Shown here piece after piece: positions 24,386 through 33,294 of a stretch of DNA of 64,000 nt. This DNA is from Cognataquiflexum nitidum (lineage in GTDB: Bacteria > Bacteroidota > Bacteroidia > Cytophagales > Cyclobacteriaceae), in contig NZ_JAKZAM010000001.1 in assembly GCF_022538055.1 (NCBI RefSeq), positions 124,001 to 188,000 of the forward strand. The letters run 5' to 3'. Position numbers and translations under genes: made by a program. The notes below the pieces were generated by a model that saw only the letters and a list, made by a program, of their open reading frames with translations, ran no database searches and had not been told where the DNA came from. Position 1 is the first letter of the stretch. Every line of letters begins with the position of its first letter.

Positions 24386-26848
24386 TTACAAATTGTTCAA
24401 TAACCGTTCCAAACTTGCCTCATCCTGTACCAATACCTCTCTGGCTTTACTACCTTCAAAGGGTCCAACAATTCCCGCGGCCTCGAGTTGATCTACAATT
24501 CTACCGGCTCGGTTATAGCCAAGTTTCAGTTTTCTTTGGATCAAAGAAGTACTTCCCTGCTGATGCAAAACAATGAGCCTTGCCGCGTCGTTAAATAATG
24601 GATCTCTATCTGACAAATCAATATCAGATAGACTTCCTTCTCCTTCTTCGCCCGCAAATTCCGGTAGTAAATAAGCATCCGGATAGCCTTTTTGTGCACC
24701 TATCCAATCGCAGATAGAATCTACCTCGGGAGTATCTAGAAATGCACATTGGATCCGTGTCACGTCTGATCCTTGGGAAAGCAACATGTCTCCCATACCG
24801 ATCAGCTGCTCGGCTCCACCTGCATCGAGAATGGTGCGGCTATCAATTTTGGAAGTAACTCTGAAGGAAAGTCTTGCAGGAAAATTGGCTTTGATTATAC
24901 CTGTGATGACATTGACAGAAGGCCTTTGCGTTGCCACGACCAAGTGTATCCCAATCGCTCTCGCAAGTTGGGCGAGTCTGGCTATAGGTGCTTCAATTTC
25001 CTTACCGGCTGTCATCATCAAGTCAGCCAACTCATCTATCACCAAGACTATGTATGGCATAAACTTGTGCCCTTTTTCAGGACTGAGTTTTCTGGCTACA
25101 AATTTCGCATTGTATTCCTTGAGATTTCTACATCCTGCATCTTTGAGTAAATCATAGCGGTTGTCCATTTCTATACACAAGGAATTTAGGGTATAGATTA
25201 CTTTTTTGGTATCTGTAATGATGGCCTCATCTGTGCCAGGAAGTTTCGCCAGAAAATGCCTTTCAATTTTGTTGAAAAGTGTCAATTCTACTTTTTTGGG
25301 ATCGACGAGTACAAACTTCAATTGGGAAGGATGCTTCTTATATACCAAAGAGGCCAAAATCATATTCAGACCAACTGATTTTCCCTGACCTGTCGCCCCT
25401 GCCATCAGCAGGTGAGGCATCTTAGCCAGATCCATGACAAAGACTTCATTGGAAATGGTTTTGCCCAATGCAACAGGCAAATCTTTGTCGCTGTGTAGAA
25501 ATTTTTCCGTTCCAAGTACTGATTTTGCAGGTACAAGCTCCCGATTTTTGTTTGGTACTTCAATACCGATAGTGCCTTTTCCTGGCATCGGGGCTATGAT
25601 CCGTATTCCGAGTGCCGCCAAACTCAAGGCAATATCATCTTCTAGGTTTTTGATTTTGGAAATTTTAACACCTGGGTCAGGGATGATTTCATACAAGGTG
25701 ACCGTTGGGCCGATGGTGGCCTTTATTTCCTGGATCCCAATTTTGAAATTGACCAGAGTCTCCACAATCTTGTTTTTGTTTTCTTCAAGTTCCTGTCTCG
25801 ATACGGTCACTTTTTGTACATCATATTCATTCAATAAATCCAAAGTGGGATACTTATAATTAGGCAGATCCAATGTCGGGTCATAAGGGTCAAGGTTTTC
25901 AACCTCAAGGGCTGTCTTTTCTTCTTTAGGTTTGTTGATTGCAAATTTCTTTTCCTCGGGTTTTTCAATAACGATTTCGTCTTCCAAGTCATCATCCCCT
26001 TGTATATTAAAAACAGGATCTTTCGATGGAGCAGGTTTTTCTTTTTCTTCTGATTTAATGGTCCAGGAACTCGCTTCTTCTTCCATGTCTATTTCTTCCA
26101 TCTCCTCTTCAAAACCAACTTCATCCCTAACTTCATCTAGCTCGGTCAAAGCTTCGGCACTGGTGGAAGTTTGGGATTTTTCCGCTATGCTTTCTGGTGG
26201 AGAGGAAGTCGCAAACCAACTTAGCTGACGGATATCAAAATAAAAAATAATGAAAATCAAAATTGAGCCGAAAATCAGTATAAAAGTTCCCCAACCCAAA
26301 AACTCGTCAGCCAATAGACCAAGTTCAAACCCAAACCCACCACTCAAATACCCCAAAGTGCTATATCCATCCGCAAGCTGGACAAGATAACCGCTGAGAA
26401 GACCAATCCAAAAAACGAAAAACAAGGCAAAGCCGCTGTACCTTGACAAAGAGACCAGGGATTTTTTGAAAGCCAATTTAAAACCAAGAAAAAACAAGTA
26501 GGGTGGCAAAAGAAATGCTGACAGACCAAACCATTTACGGATAAAAACATCGGACATTTTTGCACCGAACAGCCCCAGCCAATTACGAGCCTCAGCAGCT
26601 GTAGTTCGGATTCCTTCTTGGATTTCCGATTCTACGAGACTTTGATCGGCTTTTCCGGAAAATATATAACTCAGAAATGCAAAAAATGAGAATATAGCAA
26701 ATGACATCAGAATGATCCCCAAAGTCAGTGGAATTCTTTTATCTCTCGCAAAAGCTATTGAAAACCTTGTAGGGTTACTTTCCTGTGCCCTAGGTTTTGA
26801 ATCGCTTTTTTTTCTGAAAGTATTTGTTTTTGGGGTATCCGAAGTCAT
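24386..26848 (-). CDS. ftsK: FtsK/SpoIIIE DNA translocase
   Basis: Division-septum motor that pumps chromosome ends and activates XerCD recombination at dif. The 820-residue protein has four N-terminal membrane segments (about 40-62, 106-127, 139-158, 186-204), an acidic Glu/Lys-rich linker (about 215-320), then the alpha/beta RecA-like motor with Walker A GATGQGKS (484-491) and Walker B VLVIDELADLM, and ends with a winged-helix gamma domain (LIQRKLKLGYNRAGRIVDQL) that would read KOPS sequences. The linker is short compared with E. coli FtsK, as usual in Bacteroidota. lolA follows at 44 bases; xerD is 2.2 kb upstream. Confidence 0.95.
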   Translation of the reverse strand: MTSDTPKTNTFRKKSDSKPRAQESNPTRFSIAFARDKRIPLTLGIILMSFAIFSFFAFLSYIFSGKADQSLVESEIQEGIRTTAAEARNWLGLFGAKMSDVFIRKWFGLSAFLLPPYLFFLGFKLAFKKSLVSLSRYSGFALFFVFWIGLLSGYLVQLADGYSTLGYLSGGFGFELGLLADEFLGWGTFILIFGSILIFIIFYFDIRQLSWFATSSPPESIAEKSQTSTSAEALTELDEVRDEVGFEEEMEEIDMEEEASSWTIKSEEKEKPAPSKDPVFNIQGDDDLEDEIVIEKPEEKKFAINKPKEEKTALEVENLDPYDPTLDLPNYKYPTLDLLNEYDVQKVTVSRQELEENKNKIVETLVNFKIGIQEIKATIGPTVTLYEIIPDPGVKISKIKNLEDDIALSLAALGIRIIAPMPGKGTIGIEVPNKNRELVPAKSVLGTEKFLHSDKDLPVALGKTISNEVFVMDLAKMPHLLMAGATGQGKSVGLNMILASLVYKKHPSQLKFVLVDPKKVELTLFNKIERHFLAKLPGTDEAIITDTKKVIYTLNSLCIEMDNRYDLLKDAGCRNLKEYNAKFVARKLSPEKGHKFMPYIVLVIDELADLMMTAGKEIEAPIARLAQLARAIGIHLVVATQRPSVNVITGIIKANFPARLSFRVTSKIDSRTILDAGGAEQLIGMGDMLLSQGSDVTRIQCAFLDTPEVDSICDWIGAQKGYPDAYLLPEFAGEEGEGSLSDIDLSDRDPLFNDAARLIVLHQQGSTSLIQRKLKLGYNRAGRIVDQLEAAGIVGPFEGSKAREVLVQDEASLERLLNNL

Positions 26849-26971
26849 ATTAAGTTATACTGTCACTCTTCAAATTAAAGGAAGATTGCTGAAATATACA
26901 GATTTCAAATCTAGGAGTTTTACAAATCGGTCAAAACCAAGAGTAAAGAATTAACTGTGATCAATTCAAAA

Positions 26972-28030
26972 TCAATTGGGATTAATGGATTTGCCTTTCA
27001 AATATTTGACCAAACCTTTATTGATATTTTTGATCAATCCAGGCCCTTCATAAATCATTCCTGTGTAGACCTGAACAAGAGAAGCTCCTGCCTCCAATTT
27101 GTCGATGGCATCTTGGGCAGAGAAAATCCCACCCACTCCTATGATAGGGAATGCCTTGTTGGATTGACTGGATAGGTATCTGATAACTTCGGTACTTCTT
27201 TTGGCAATGACCTTTCCGCTCACCCCGCCTGCACCGATCGCATCTATTTTATAAGCATTAGTTTTTAGTTGAGACCTGTCGATGGTAGTATTGGTCGCTA
27301 TGACACCATCAATTTCGGTTTCTATGACTATTTCGATAATATCATCCAATTGGCCTACAGTCAGGTCAGGAGCAATTTTTAATAGTATGGGCTTTGGACT
27401 AGATTTTTTTGCGTTTGCTTCCTTGACAGCTAGCAAAAGCTTTTTTAAAGGTTCTTTTTCTTGAAGTTCACGAAGATTTGGCGTATTCGGTGAACTGACA
27501 TTGACCACAAAATAATCTACATAAGGATGTAACGCATGCAGACAATAGAGGTAATCTTCCACAGCGTTTTCATTGGGAGTTAATTTGTTTTTTCCGATGT
27601 TTCCTCCAATGAGCACATTTGTTTTTACATTTTGAAGTCTTTTGATTGCTTCTTGTACACCGCCGTTGTTAAATCCCATTCTATTGATTAACGCCTCATC
27701 TTCGGGAAGTCTAAACAATCGGGGCAGGGGATTACCCTCCTGTCCTTTTGGTGTTAAAGTCCCGATTTCAATAAAACCAAAACCCAACATAGCCATTTCT
27801 TCAATAAGCTTGGCGTCTTTGTCAAAGCCGGCTGCGAGGCCAACAGGGTTTTTGAAGTGCAGGCCAAATACTTCTCTTTCCAAAATGGGATTTTGATAAT
27901 CAAATATTCCCTCAATGATGTTTTTGATTAGAGGAAGATTGAAAGTTTTTTTTATCCAAGAAAAAGTAAAATGGTGTGCGTCCTCCGGATTTTTGGTAAA
28001 AAGTATTGGCTTGAGTAAAGATTTATACAC
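26972..28030 (-). CDS. pyrD: Dihydroorotate dehydrogenase (quinone), class 2
   Basis: Oxidises dihydroorotate to orotate with FMN and passes electrons to the quinone pool at the inner membrane. [58 protein letters not shown] (catalytic Ser of class 2), [17 protein letters not shown] and [13 protein letters not shown] are all present. An N-terminal helix ([20 protein letters not shown]) is the membrane-association helix. I start it at the GTG at 28030, giving MYKSLLKP as in relatives; a TTG at 28051 would add seven residues. 352 residues. Upstream neighbour is xerD. Confidence 0.94.
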   Translation of the reverse strand: MYKSLLKPILFTKNPEDAHHFTFSWIKKTFNLPLIKNIIEGIFDYQNPILEREVFGLHFKNPVGLAAGFDKDAKLIEEMAMLGFGFIEIGTLTPKGQEGNPLPRLFRLPEDEALINRMGFNNGGVQEAIKRLQNVKTNVLIGGNIGKNKLTPNENAVEDYLYCLHALHPYVDYFVVNVSSPNTPNLRELQEKEPLKKLLLAVKEANAKKSSPKPILLKIAPDLTVGQLDDIIEIVIETEIDGVIATNTTIDRSQLKTNAYKIDAIGAGGVSGKVIAKRSTEVIRYLSSQSNKAFPIIGVGGIFSAQDAIDKLEAGASLVQVYTGMIYEGPGLIKNINKGLVKYLKGKSINPN

Positions 28031-28098
28031 AGTGATCTGGTTTTTTTTCAATGCGCTAAAATAAGGTAAATGCTTGGGAAAATAGAAGAAAATCAGTC

Positions 28099-29004
28099 TT
28101 ATTTCCTAGGATGAAACTCATTGAGCACCTGTCTCAAATAATCTCTGTCCAAATGTGTGTAAATCTCTGTTGTAGTGATACTTTCATGACCGAGCATTTC
28201 CTGAACGGCACGGAGATCGGCGCCGCCTTCGATCAGGTGAGTCGCGAAACTGTGCCTGAAGGTATGGGGACTTACATTTTTCTGAAGGCCTATGGTTCCG
28301 ACCTGCTTTTTGATGATAAGAAAAACCATCACCCGACTCAGTTTTTTGCCGCGACGGTTTAGAAACACATATTGTTCATGACCTTTGACTGGATCAATTT
28401 CTTTTCTTTTTTCTTCGATATAATATTTTAGGTATTTCAAAGCGTCCCTTCCAATAGGAACCAGACGCTCTTTGTTTCCTTTGCCTATTACTCTCAAAAA
28501 ACCTATATCAGGATAGACATTTGCAATTTTGAGGTCAGTCAGTTCAGACACCCTCAATCCTGAGCTGTACAAAATCTCCAACATTGCCCTGTTTCGGTGA
28601 CCTTCTGGTTCGCCGAGTGGAATGCTCTCGAGAATTTGGGTGATTTCGATGTAACTGAGTGTATCGGGCAGTTTGCGGCCTAGCTTTGGAGCTTCCAAAA
28701 GCTGGGCTGGATCTTCGGATATGAGGTCCTCATACATCAGAAATCGGAAAAATGCTTTTATCCCCGAAATTATCCTCGCCTGTGTATATTCTGAGATTTC
28801 AAGTTCTGCGAGTCCATTCACAAAATACCTTAAATGCTGTAACTGAACCTCGGTCGGTTTGGTGTCGGGAAAATACTTAACCATATACCTGCTTAGTTTT
28901 TCCATATCCTGTTGGTAGGCTAGGATGGAGTTTGGGCTTAGGGAGCGCTCCAGCTTAAGGTAATGTTGAAACTGACGGAGGGATGCATCCCAATGGTTGG
29001 ACAT
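28099..29004 (-). CDS. xerD: Site-specific tyrosine recombinase XerD
   Basis: Resolves chromosome dimers at dif together with XerC. The 301-residue protein has the SAM-like N-terminal core-binding domain (1-100) and the catalytic domain with the complete set R151 (SGLRVSEL), K175 (GKGNKERL), H247/R250 (HTFRHSF), H273 (LGHESI) and Y282 ([11 protein letters not shown]). It lacks transposon-type extensions, so a housekeeping recombinase. ftsK lies on the same strand downstream of pyrD. A toxin-antitoxin pair is inserted between xerD and aroQ. Confidence 0.94.
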   Translation of the reverse strand: MSNHWDASLRQFQHYLKLERSLSPNSILAYQQDMEKLSRYMVKYFPDTKPTEVQLQHLRYFVNGLAELEISEYTQARIISGIKAFFRFLMYEDLISEDPAQLLEAPKLGRKLPDTLSYIEITQILESIPLGEPEGHRNRAMLEILYSSGLRVSELTDLKIANVYPDIGFLRVIGKGNKERLVPIGRDALKYLKYYIEEKRKEIDPVKGHEQYVFLNRRGKKLSRVMVFLIIKKQVGTIGLQKNVSPHTFRHSFATHLIEGGADLRAVQEMLGHESITTTEIYTHLDRDYLRQVLNEFHPRK

Positions 29005-29096
29005 TTTTGATTTTTTGGGGTGAGTTTATTTTTTTGGAAAGGGGGTAAAGAAAACATATAATTCTGAATCAAGCACTTCCGTTTCAAAAGCAGTAT

Positions 29097-29489
29097 TCAG
29101 AAGATCTGAAGTGTGGAGTGGGTTGCAATCATATCAAAATCTCTGTCCAAATGCCAGACCTTCAAATCGTGTTCAATTGTATACCATGCAATAAGGCAAT
29201 CGTTACTTTTTCTAATCGTTGCTCCTTTCTGTCCCAGTTCCAAATATAGATTTGCTGCTCCGATGGCGGCATCGTATGGCTCATTTATGAGTTGCTTCAA
29301 TCCTGATATTTTATCCTCCAAAATTTTGAACTCTTTCTTATTTCTGCAGCCTTGGAGAAGTTCCTGGATTATGGGTGGGCAGACACAAATTCTATCTTCC
29401 AAAATTAACTCATAAAACCTGTCTGAGTCTTTATCCTCAGGATTATTCAGAAACGAAATCCACTTTGAGGTATCTACAAAAATATCTAT
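29097..29489 (-). CDS. vapC: PIN-domain toxin (VapC-like) without a standard start codon
   Basis: The minus-strand frame reads from just after the antitoxin stop: IDIFVDTSKWISFL, then FYELILEDRI, CPPIIQELLQG, SNDCLIAWYTI and VWHLDRDFDMIA. This is a complete PIN nuclease with its acidic residues (Asp in FVDTS, Glu in IIQELL, Asp in SNDCLIA, Asp in HLDRDFD), about 130 residues. No ATG, GTG or TTG lies at the proper N-terminus: the frame after the antitoxin TAA (29493-29495) begins AAT ATA GAT ATT. I place the start at the ATA (29489); ATT at 29483 is the alternative. A TTG at 29402 would cut off the first catalytic Asp. Likely a ribonuclease toxin coupled to vapB, or a toxin silenced by start loss. 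Confidence 0.72.
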   Translation of the reverse strand: MDIFVDTSKWISFLNNPEDKDSDRFYELILEDRICVCPPIIQELLQGCRNKKEFKILEDKISGLKQLINEPYDAAIGAANLYLELGQKGATIRKSNDCLIAWYTIEHDLKVWHLDRDFDMIATHSTLQIF

Positions 29490-29492
29490 ATT

Positions 29493-29684
29493 TTAAATTG
29501 ACCTCATTTCTTCAAGGTTTCCTTCCCATTTGATTTTTCTCCTGAGGTCGGCCAATTCCTGCAATTTGATTTTTCTTACAAATTCCCTCAATGCAGTGTC
29601 CACCGCCTCTTTTTTTGTTTTGATGGATGTTTTTTGAAGAATTTCATTCTTCAATTTTTCATCTATCTCTATATTGGTTCTCAT
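29493..29684 (-). CDS. vapB: VapB-like ribbon-helix-helix antitoxin
   Basis: A 63-residue protein starting MRTNIEIDEKL, with a beta strand (residues 2-8) and two helices typical of the type II VapB ribbon-helix-helix fold (KTKKEAVDTALREFVRK), and a C-terminal toxin-binding tail. An in-frame ATG three codons earlier (29693) is possible but the later start fits relatives. It is followed within three bases by the PIN toxin. It should bind its own promoter; the upstream region has two TAYACACAAA direct repeats (29698-29707 and 29720-29729). Confidence 0.82.
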   Translation of the reverse strand: MRTNIEIDEKLKNEILQKTSIKTKKEAVDTALREFVRKIKLQELADLRRKIKWEGNLEEMRSI

Positions 29685-29697
29685 GGAATACATAATC

Positions 29698-29729
29698 TAC
29701 ACACAAAAAAAGCAATTTTTATACACAAA
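29698..29729. repeat. Direct repeat upstream of vapB, possible antitoxin operator
   Basis: TACACACAAA at 29698-29707 and TATACACAAA at 29720-29729, 22 bases apart (two helical turns), just before the vapB start. Confidence 0.3.
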
Positions 29730-29806
29730 GACTGTCTTTTTTTTGGATTATCAACTCAAACTGTTTTAAAACAAAAGGTTTATCCTTTTTAAAACAAATC
29801 CTTCCT

Positions 29807-29814
29807 TAACTTTG
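29807..29814 (+). promoter_or_regulatory. Bacteroidota -7 element of aroQ
   Basis: TAACTTTG is an exact TAnnTTTG match, 31 bases before the TTG start of aroQ. A 12-base direct repeat TTTTAAAACAAA (29764-29775 and 29787-29798) lies just upstream, in the place of the -33 region. Confidence 0.55.
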
Positions 29815-29844
29815 AACTCAGATAACCACTAAACCTATTTTGCC

Positions 29845-30264
29845 TTGAAAATCATCATCATCAACGGTCCCAATCTCAATCTCTTGGGAAAAAGAGAACC
29901 CGAGATTTATGGGAGCACTTCTTTCGAAGAATTCTTTGACACGCTCAAAACCAAATTTTCCGAAATTGATCTTTCCTATTTCCAAAGTAATATTGAGGGA
30001 GAAATTATTGACAAGATCCATGAGGTGGGCTTTTCATATGATGCGATTTTGCTCAATGCCGGCGGGTATACGCACACTTCGGTGGCCATTTCTGATGCGA
30101 TAGCGGGAGTAAAAACACCCGTGTTGGAAGTGCATATCTCAAACATCTACAAGCGTGAAGAGTTCCGTCACAAGAGTATCATCACCAAAGAATGTGTGGG
30201 CATGATTTCAGGCCTTGGACTCAAAGGTTATGAATTGGCTATCCGTTATTTTCTTAACAATTAA
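29845..30264 (+). CDS. aroQ: 3-dehydroquinate dehydratase, type II
   Basis: Third step of the shikimate pathway, 3-dehydroquinate to 3-dehydroshikimate. 139 residues, normal for the dodecameric type II enzyme. Motifs INGPNLNLLGKREPEIYG (with the catalytic Tyr), NAGGYTHTSVAISDA and EVHISNIYKREEFRHKS (catalytic His) are complete. The start is a TTG at 29845: no in-frame ATG exists near, and the protein must begin before NGPNLN. The start of the serC-like gene follows six bases after the stop. Confidence 0.94.
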   Translation: MKIIIINGPNLNLLGKREPEIYGSTSFEEFFDTLKTKFSEIDLSYFQSNIEGEIIDKIHEVGFSYDAILLNAGGYTHTSVAISDAIAGVKTPVLEVHISNIYKREEFRHKSIITKECVGMISGLGLKGYELAIRYFLNN

Positions 30265-30270
30265 TTGACC

Positions 30271-31326
30271 ATGGTAACATTTGCTCCAGGACCTTCCAAA
30301 GTCTATGACAGTCTTCCAAAATACATGCAGGAAGCATACGAAAAAGGTATTTTGAGTGCCAATCACCGCTCGGCTGTATTTATGAACCTCTATCAGGAGA
30401 CTGAAACCCTGATGAGAGAAAAGCTACACATGCCCCAAGATTACAAGTTGCTTTTCACATCATCAGCTACAGAAAATTGGGAGATTATTTCCCAATCCAT
30501 TGTGCAGTCTGCGGGCTACCATATTTTCTCTGGTTCTTTTGGCAAAAAATGGTATGAATATGCCAGGTATATCGAACCCAAAACATTTGCCCACAAGCTT
30601 GATCCAGACAAAACTGTCGACGTGGAATCATTACAAATCGGAGAGGAATTTGACCTGATCGCCATTACCCAAAACGAGACCTCTAATGCCACTCAGGTGA
30701 CGAATGAGACAATCGCTGCGATTGCCAACAAGTATCCCGAAAAGATGATCGTTGTAGATACGACTTCTTCCATGGCAGGAATCGAGCTCAATTTTAATTT
30801 GGCAGATATTTGGTATGCTTCAGTTCAAAAATGCTTTGGTCTTCCTGCAGGATTGGGGATTCTGATTGTTTCTCCAAAAGCCATTGCCAAAGCAAAAGAT
30901 AAAGGGGAAAAAGGCAGGTACAACAGCCTTAATTTCATGTTAGAAAATGCCGAAATCTACCAGACCCATTACACGCCAAATGTTTTTGGAATATACTTGC
31001 TCTACCGGGTACTTAAGGATATGCCTGAAATCCAGCATATCGACCAACAGACCCGGGACCGAATGAGAAAATTGGAAGATACCATTGCAAATACCTCCGA
31101 GCTGAGGATGCTTATCCATAATCCCGAAGCCCGAAGCAGTACAGTTTTGGCTATTTCAGGAAAGGAGGAATTCATCTCAGAAATCAAAAAAGCTGCAGAA
31201 AAGGAAGGAATGCAATTGGGAAGTGGATATGGTCCCCTGAAGCCGACCAGCTTTAGAATTGCCAATTTCCCGGCCATCAATGAGTCCGAATTTTCAAAGT
31301 TGGTGGAATTTCTAAAGAAATATTGA
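30271..31326 (+). CDS. serC: Class V aminotransferase, phosphoserine aminotransferase-like
   Basis: A PLP enzyme of 351 residues beginning VTFAPGPSKVYDSLPKYM. The PLP lysine is in ASVQKCFGLPAGLG and the Asp that holds the pyridine nitrogen is in VVDTTSSMAGI. HRSAVF and TSSATENWEIISQS match SerC-type serine pathway enzymes; an alanine-glyoxylate aminotransferase is the main alternative. The start is ATG at 30271; a TTG six bases earlier is ignored. Second gene after aroQ on the same strand, with marC next at four bases. The symbol is likely, not certain. Confidence 0.8.
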   Translation: MVTFAPGPSKVYDSLPKYMQEAYEKGILSANHRSAVFMNLYQETETLMREKLHMPQDYKLLFTSSATENWEIISQSIVQSAGYHIFSGSFGKKWYEYARYIEPKTFAHKLDPDKTVDVESLQIGEEFDLIAITQNETSNATQVTNETIAAIANKYPEKMIVVDTTSSMAGIELNFNLADIWYASVQKCFGLPAGLGILIVSPKAIAKAKDKGEKGRYNSLNFMLENAEIYQTHYTPNVFGIYLLYRVLKDMPEIQHIDQQTRDRMRKLEDTIANTSELRMLIHNPEARSSTVLAISGKEEFISEIKKAAEKEGMQLGSGYGPLKPTSFRIANFPAINESEFSKLVEFLKKY

Positions 31327-31330
31327 CCCA

Positions 31331-31915
31331 ATGTTCAATCTCAAAGAGATTTTCTCAGTTACCCTAATCCTTTTTTCTGTAATTGATATTTTGGGATCAA
31401 TTCCCATCGTCATCAATCTCAGAAAAAAAGTGGGCCATATCCAATCCGGTAAAGCAACCATAGCTGCAGGATTTCTGATGATCCTTTTTTTATTTTTTGG
31501 GGAATCCATCTTGAAATTATTTGGTATTGGAGTCGATGACTTTGCCATTGCAGGGGCTTTGATCATTTTTGCCATCGGCGCCGAAATGATTTTGGGAATA
31601 GAGCTTTTCAAACCGGATCCGGAGGCTTCAACAACAAGTGCTTCTATAGTACCCATCGCATTTCCTCTGATTGCGGGGGCAGGAACACTGACGACGATTT
31701 TGACCTTAAAAGCAGAATATACCCAAGCAAATATTGCCGTGGGGATGATCATCAACCTCGGGATAGTATATGCTGTTTTGAAAAGTACCAATTGGTTAGA
31801 AAGGAAATTGGGTAAAACGGGATTAGACGTTTTGAGAAGAATCTTCGGAATTATCCTATTATCGATTGCCATCAAGATTTTCAAAGGAGCTTTATTTTCC
31901 GGTGAGTTGGATTGA
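31331..31915 (+). CDS. MarC family integral membrane protein
   Basis: A 194-residue protein with six hydrophobic segments, starting IFSVTLILFSVIDILGSIPI, and with the MarC repeat DDFAIAGALIIFAIGAEMILG and PIAFPLIAGAGTLTTI. MarC proteins were once linked to antibiotic resistance but their substrate is unknown; some act as amino-acid exporters. It follows the serC-like gene by four bases, so it is probably in the aroQ operon. Confidence 0.9.
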   Translation: MFNLKEIFSVTLILFSVIDILGSIPIVINLRKKVGHIQSGKATIAAGFLMILFLFFGESILKLFGIGVDDFAIAGALIIFAIGAEMILGIELFKPDPEASTTSASIVPIAFPLIAGAGTLTTILTLKAEYTQANIAVGMIINLGIVYAVLKSTNWLERKLGKTGLDVLRRIFGIILLSIAIKIFKGALFSGELD

Positions 31916-31973
31916 TTTCTAACTTCCATGAAAGAGACTATTTTTGGTCTAAGTTTAGCTGAGATTTATTAAA

Positions 31974-32429
31974 ATGATTATAATATTTACAGATGGAGCG
32001 GCCAAGGGCAATCCCGGGCCGGGAGGTTATGGCGTAGTGATGAAGTATAACCAACACCGAAAGGAACTTTCAGAGGGTTTTCGGTACACTACCAACAACA
32101 GAATGGAACTTTTGGCGGTCATCCGTGCACTTCAGGAAATCAAAGTGAGAGATATCCCTGTCACCATTTATTCTGATAGTAAGTATGTGGTAGATGCCAT
32201 CGAAAAAGGTTGGCTTTGGGGCTGGCAAAAAAAAGGATTCAAGGATAAAAAAAACCCGGATCTATGGAGGCAATATATCCCATTGCATGTAAAGTACAAG
32301 CCTAAATTTGTGTGGGTGAAAGGTCACGCAGGACATCTTGAAAATGAGCGTTGCGACCAATTGGCCGTTGAGGCTGCTGAAAGACCCAACTTACCTCCGG
32401 ATGAGGAATATGAAAAAGGAGAGCTATAA
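31974..32429 (+). CDS. rnhA: Ribonuclease HI
   Basis: Cleaves RNA in RNA-DNA hybrids. 151 residues with catalytic DEDD set: IIIFTDGAAKGNPGPGGYG (Asp), TTNNRMELLAVIRAL (Glu), IYSDSKYVVDAI (Asp), NERCDQLAVEAA (Asp). The basic handle segment GWQKKGFKDKKNPDLW is present. Normal length. It is 58 bases downstream of marC and upstream of trmN6. Confidence 0.95.
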   Translation: MIIIFTDGAAKGNPGPGGYGVVMKYNQHRKELSEGFRYTTNNRMELLAVIRALQEIKVRDIPVTIYSDSKYVVDAIEKGWLWGWQKKGFKDKKNPDLWRQYIPLHVKYKPKFVWVKGHAGHLENERCDQLAVEAAERPNLPPDEEYEKGEL

Positions 32430-32493
32430 ATTTTATCCGGAATAAGGCAAATAAAATTTGATTCACATTTTTTTCAACTTTCAATACAATCCC

Positions 32494-33210
32494 ATGAGCC
32501 AATCGACACCTTTCTGTTTCAAGCGATTTTCGATCCATCATGACCGTTGTGCTATGAAAGTGGGTACCGATGGCGTACTTTTGGGAGCCTTAGCAGGCGA
32601 CGAAAATCCAAAAAATATTCTTGAAATAGGGGTTGGGACGGGTGTTGTGTCATTGATGTTGGCACAAAGATTTCCCGAGGCAAAGATTACCGGTGTGGAA
32701 ATCGAAAAGGAGGCTTGGATTCAAGCCACCGAAAATGCTAAGCAGAGCCCTTGGAGCGATAGGATCGAATTCATCAACATGCCCTTTCAGGAATTTTGGA
32801 TAAACCAAAGCAAAAAATATGACTTGATAGTAAGCAATCCCCCTTATTTTACAAACCATCTCAAATCCCCTGATCCAAAACGAAATATGGCTCTGCATAA
32901 CGACGGCCTGACTTTTGGGGAATTAGCTGCAGGAGTTGTTTCCTTAATCGATACCAAATCGGAGTTTTGGGTGATTTTACCTCCAAGTCAAATGCTTGAA
33001 TTGGAAAAACAATTTTCTCCTTACGGGTTAAAAATCACTTCAAAGATCCAGATTAAGGATAATCCCTCAAAAAATATTATACGGGCTATATTTAAGTTTT
33101 CTTTATTTGATCAAATTTTAAGTGTAAGAAGCTTATCAATAAAGTCGGAAAGCGGAATTTATTCCAATGATTATTCTGAACTACTACGGGAATTTCTGAT
33201 TGTTTTTTAG
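32494..33210 (+). CDS. trmN6: tRNA1(Val) (adenine-N6)-methyltransferase, TrmN6-like
   Basis: A 238-residue SAM methyltransferase beginning MSQSTPFCFKRFSIHHDRCAMKVGTDGVLLG, the family's N-terminal signature; ILEIGVGTGVVSLMLAQ is the SAM loop and VSNPPYF is the catalytic N6-adenine motif (NPPY). It methylates adenine 37 of tRNA1(Val) in enterobacteria. An upstream in-frame TTG would add 12 residues, which do not belong to the family. Confidence 0.9.
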   Translation: MSQSTPFCFKRFSIHHDRCAMKVGTDGVLLGALAGDENPKNILEIGVGTGVVSLMLAQRFPEAKITGVEIEKEAWIQATENAKQSPWSDRIEFINMPFQEFWINQSKKYDLIVSNPPYFTNHLKSPDPKRNMALHNDGLTFGELAAGVVSLIDTKSEFWVILPPSQMLELEKQFSPYGLKITSKIQIKDNPSKNIIRAIFKFSLFDQILSVRSLSIKSESGIYSNDYSELLREFLIVF

Positions 33211-33294
33211 TTTATAATAAAACCACATTTGATCAAATTGTTTTTTTAAATCCAATATTGATGTATTTTTAGCCCTGCATTAAGTTTGAATTAC

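Noticed and set aside
31312-31929. Minus-strand frame of 205 codons
   Set aside because: Mirror of the marC gene; no supporting signal.
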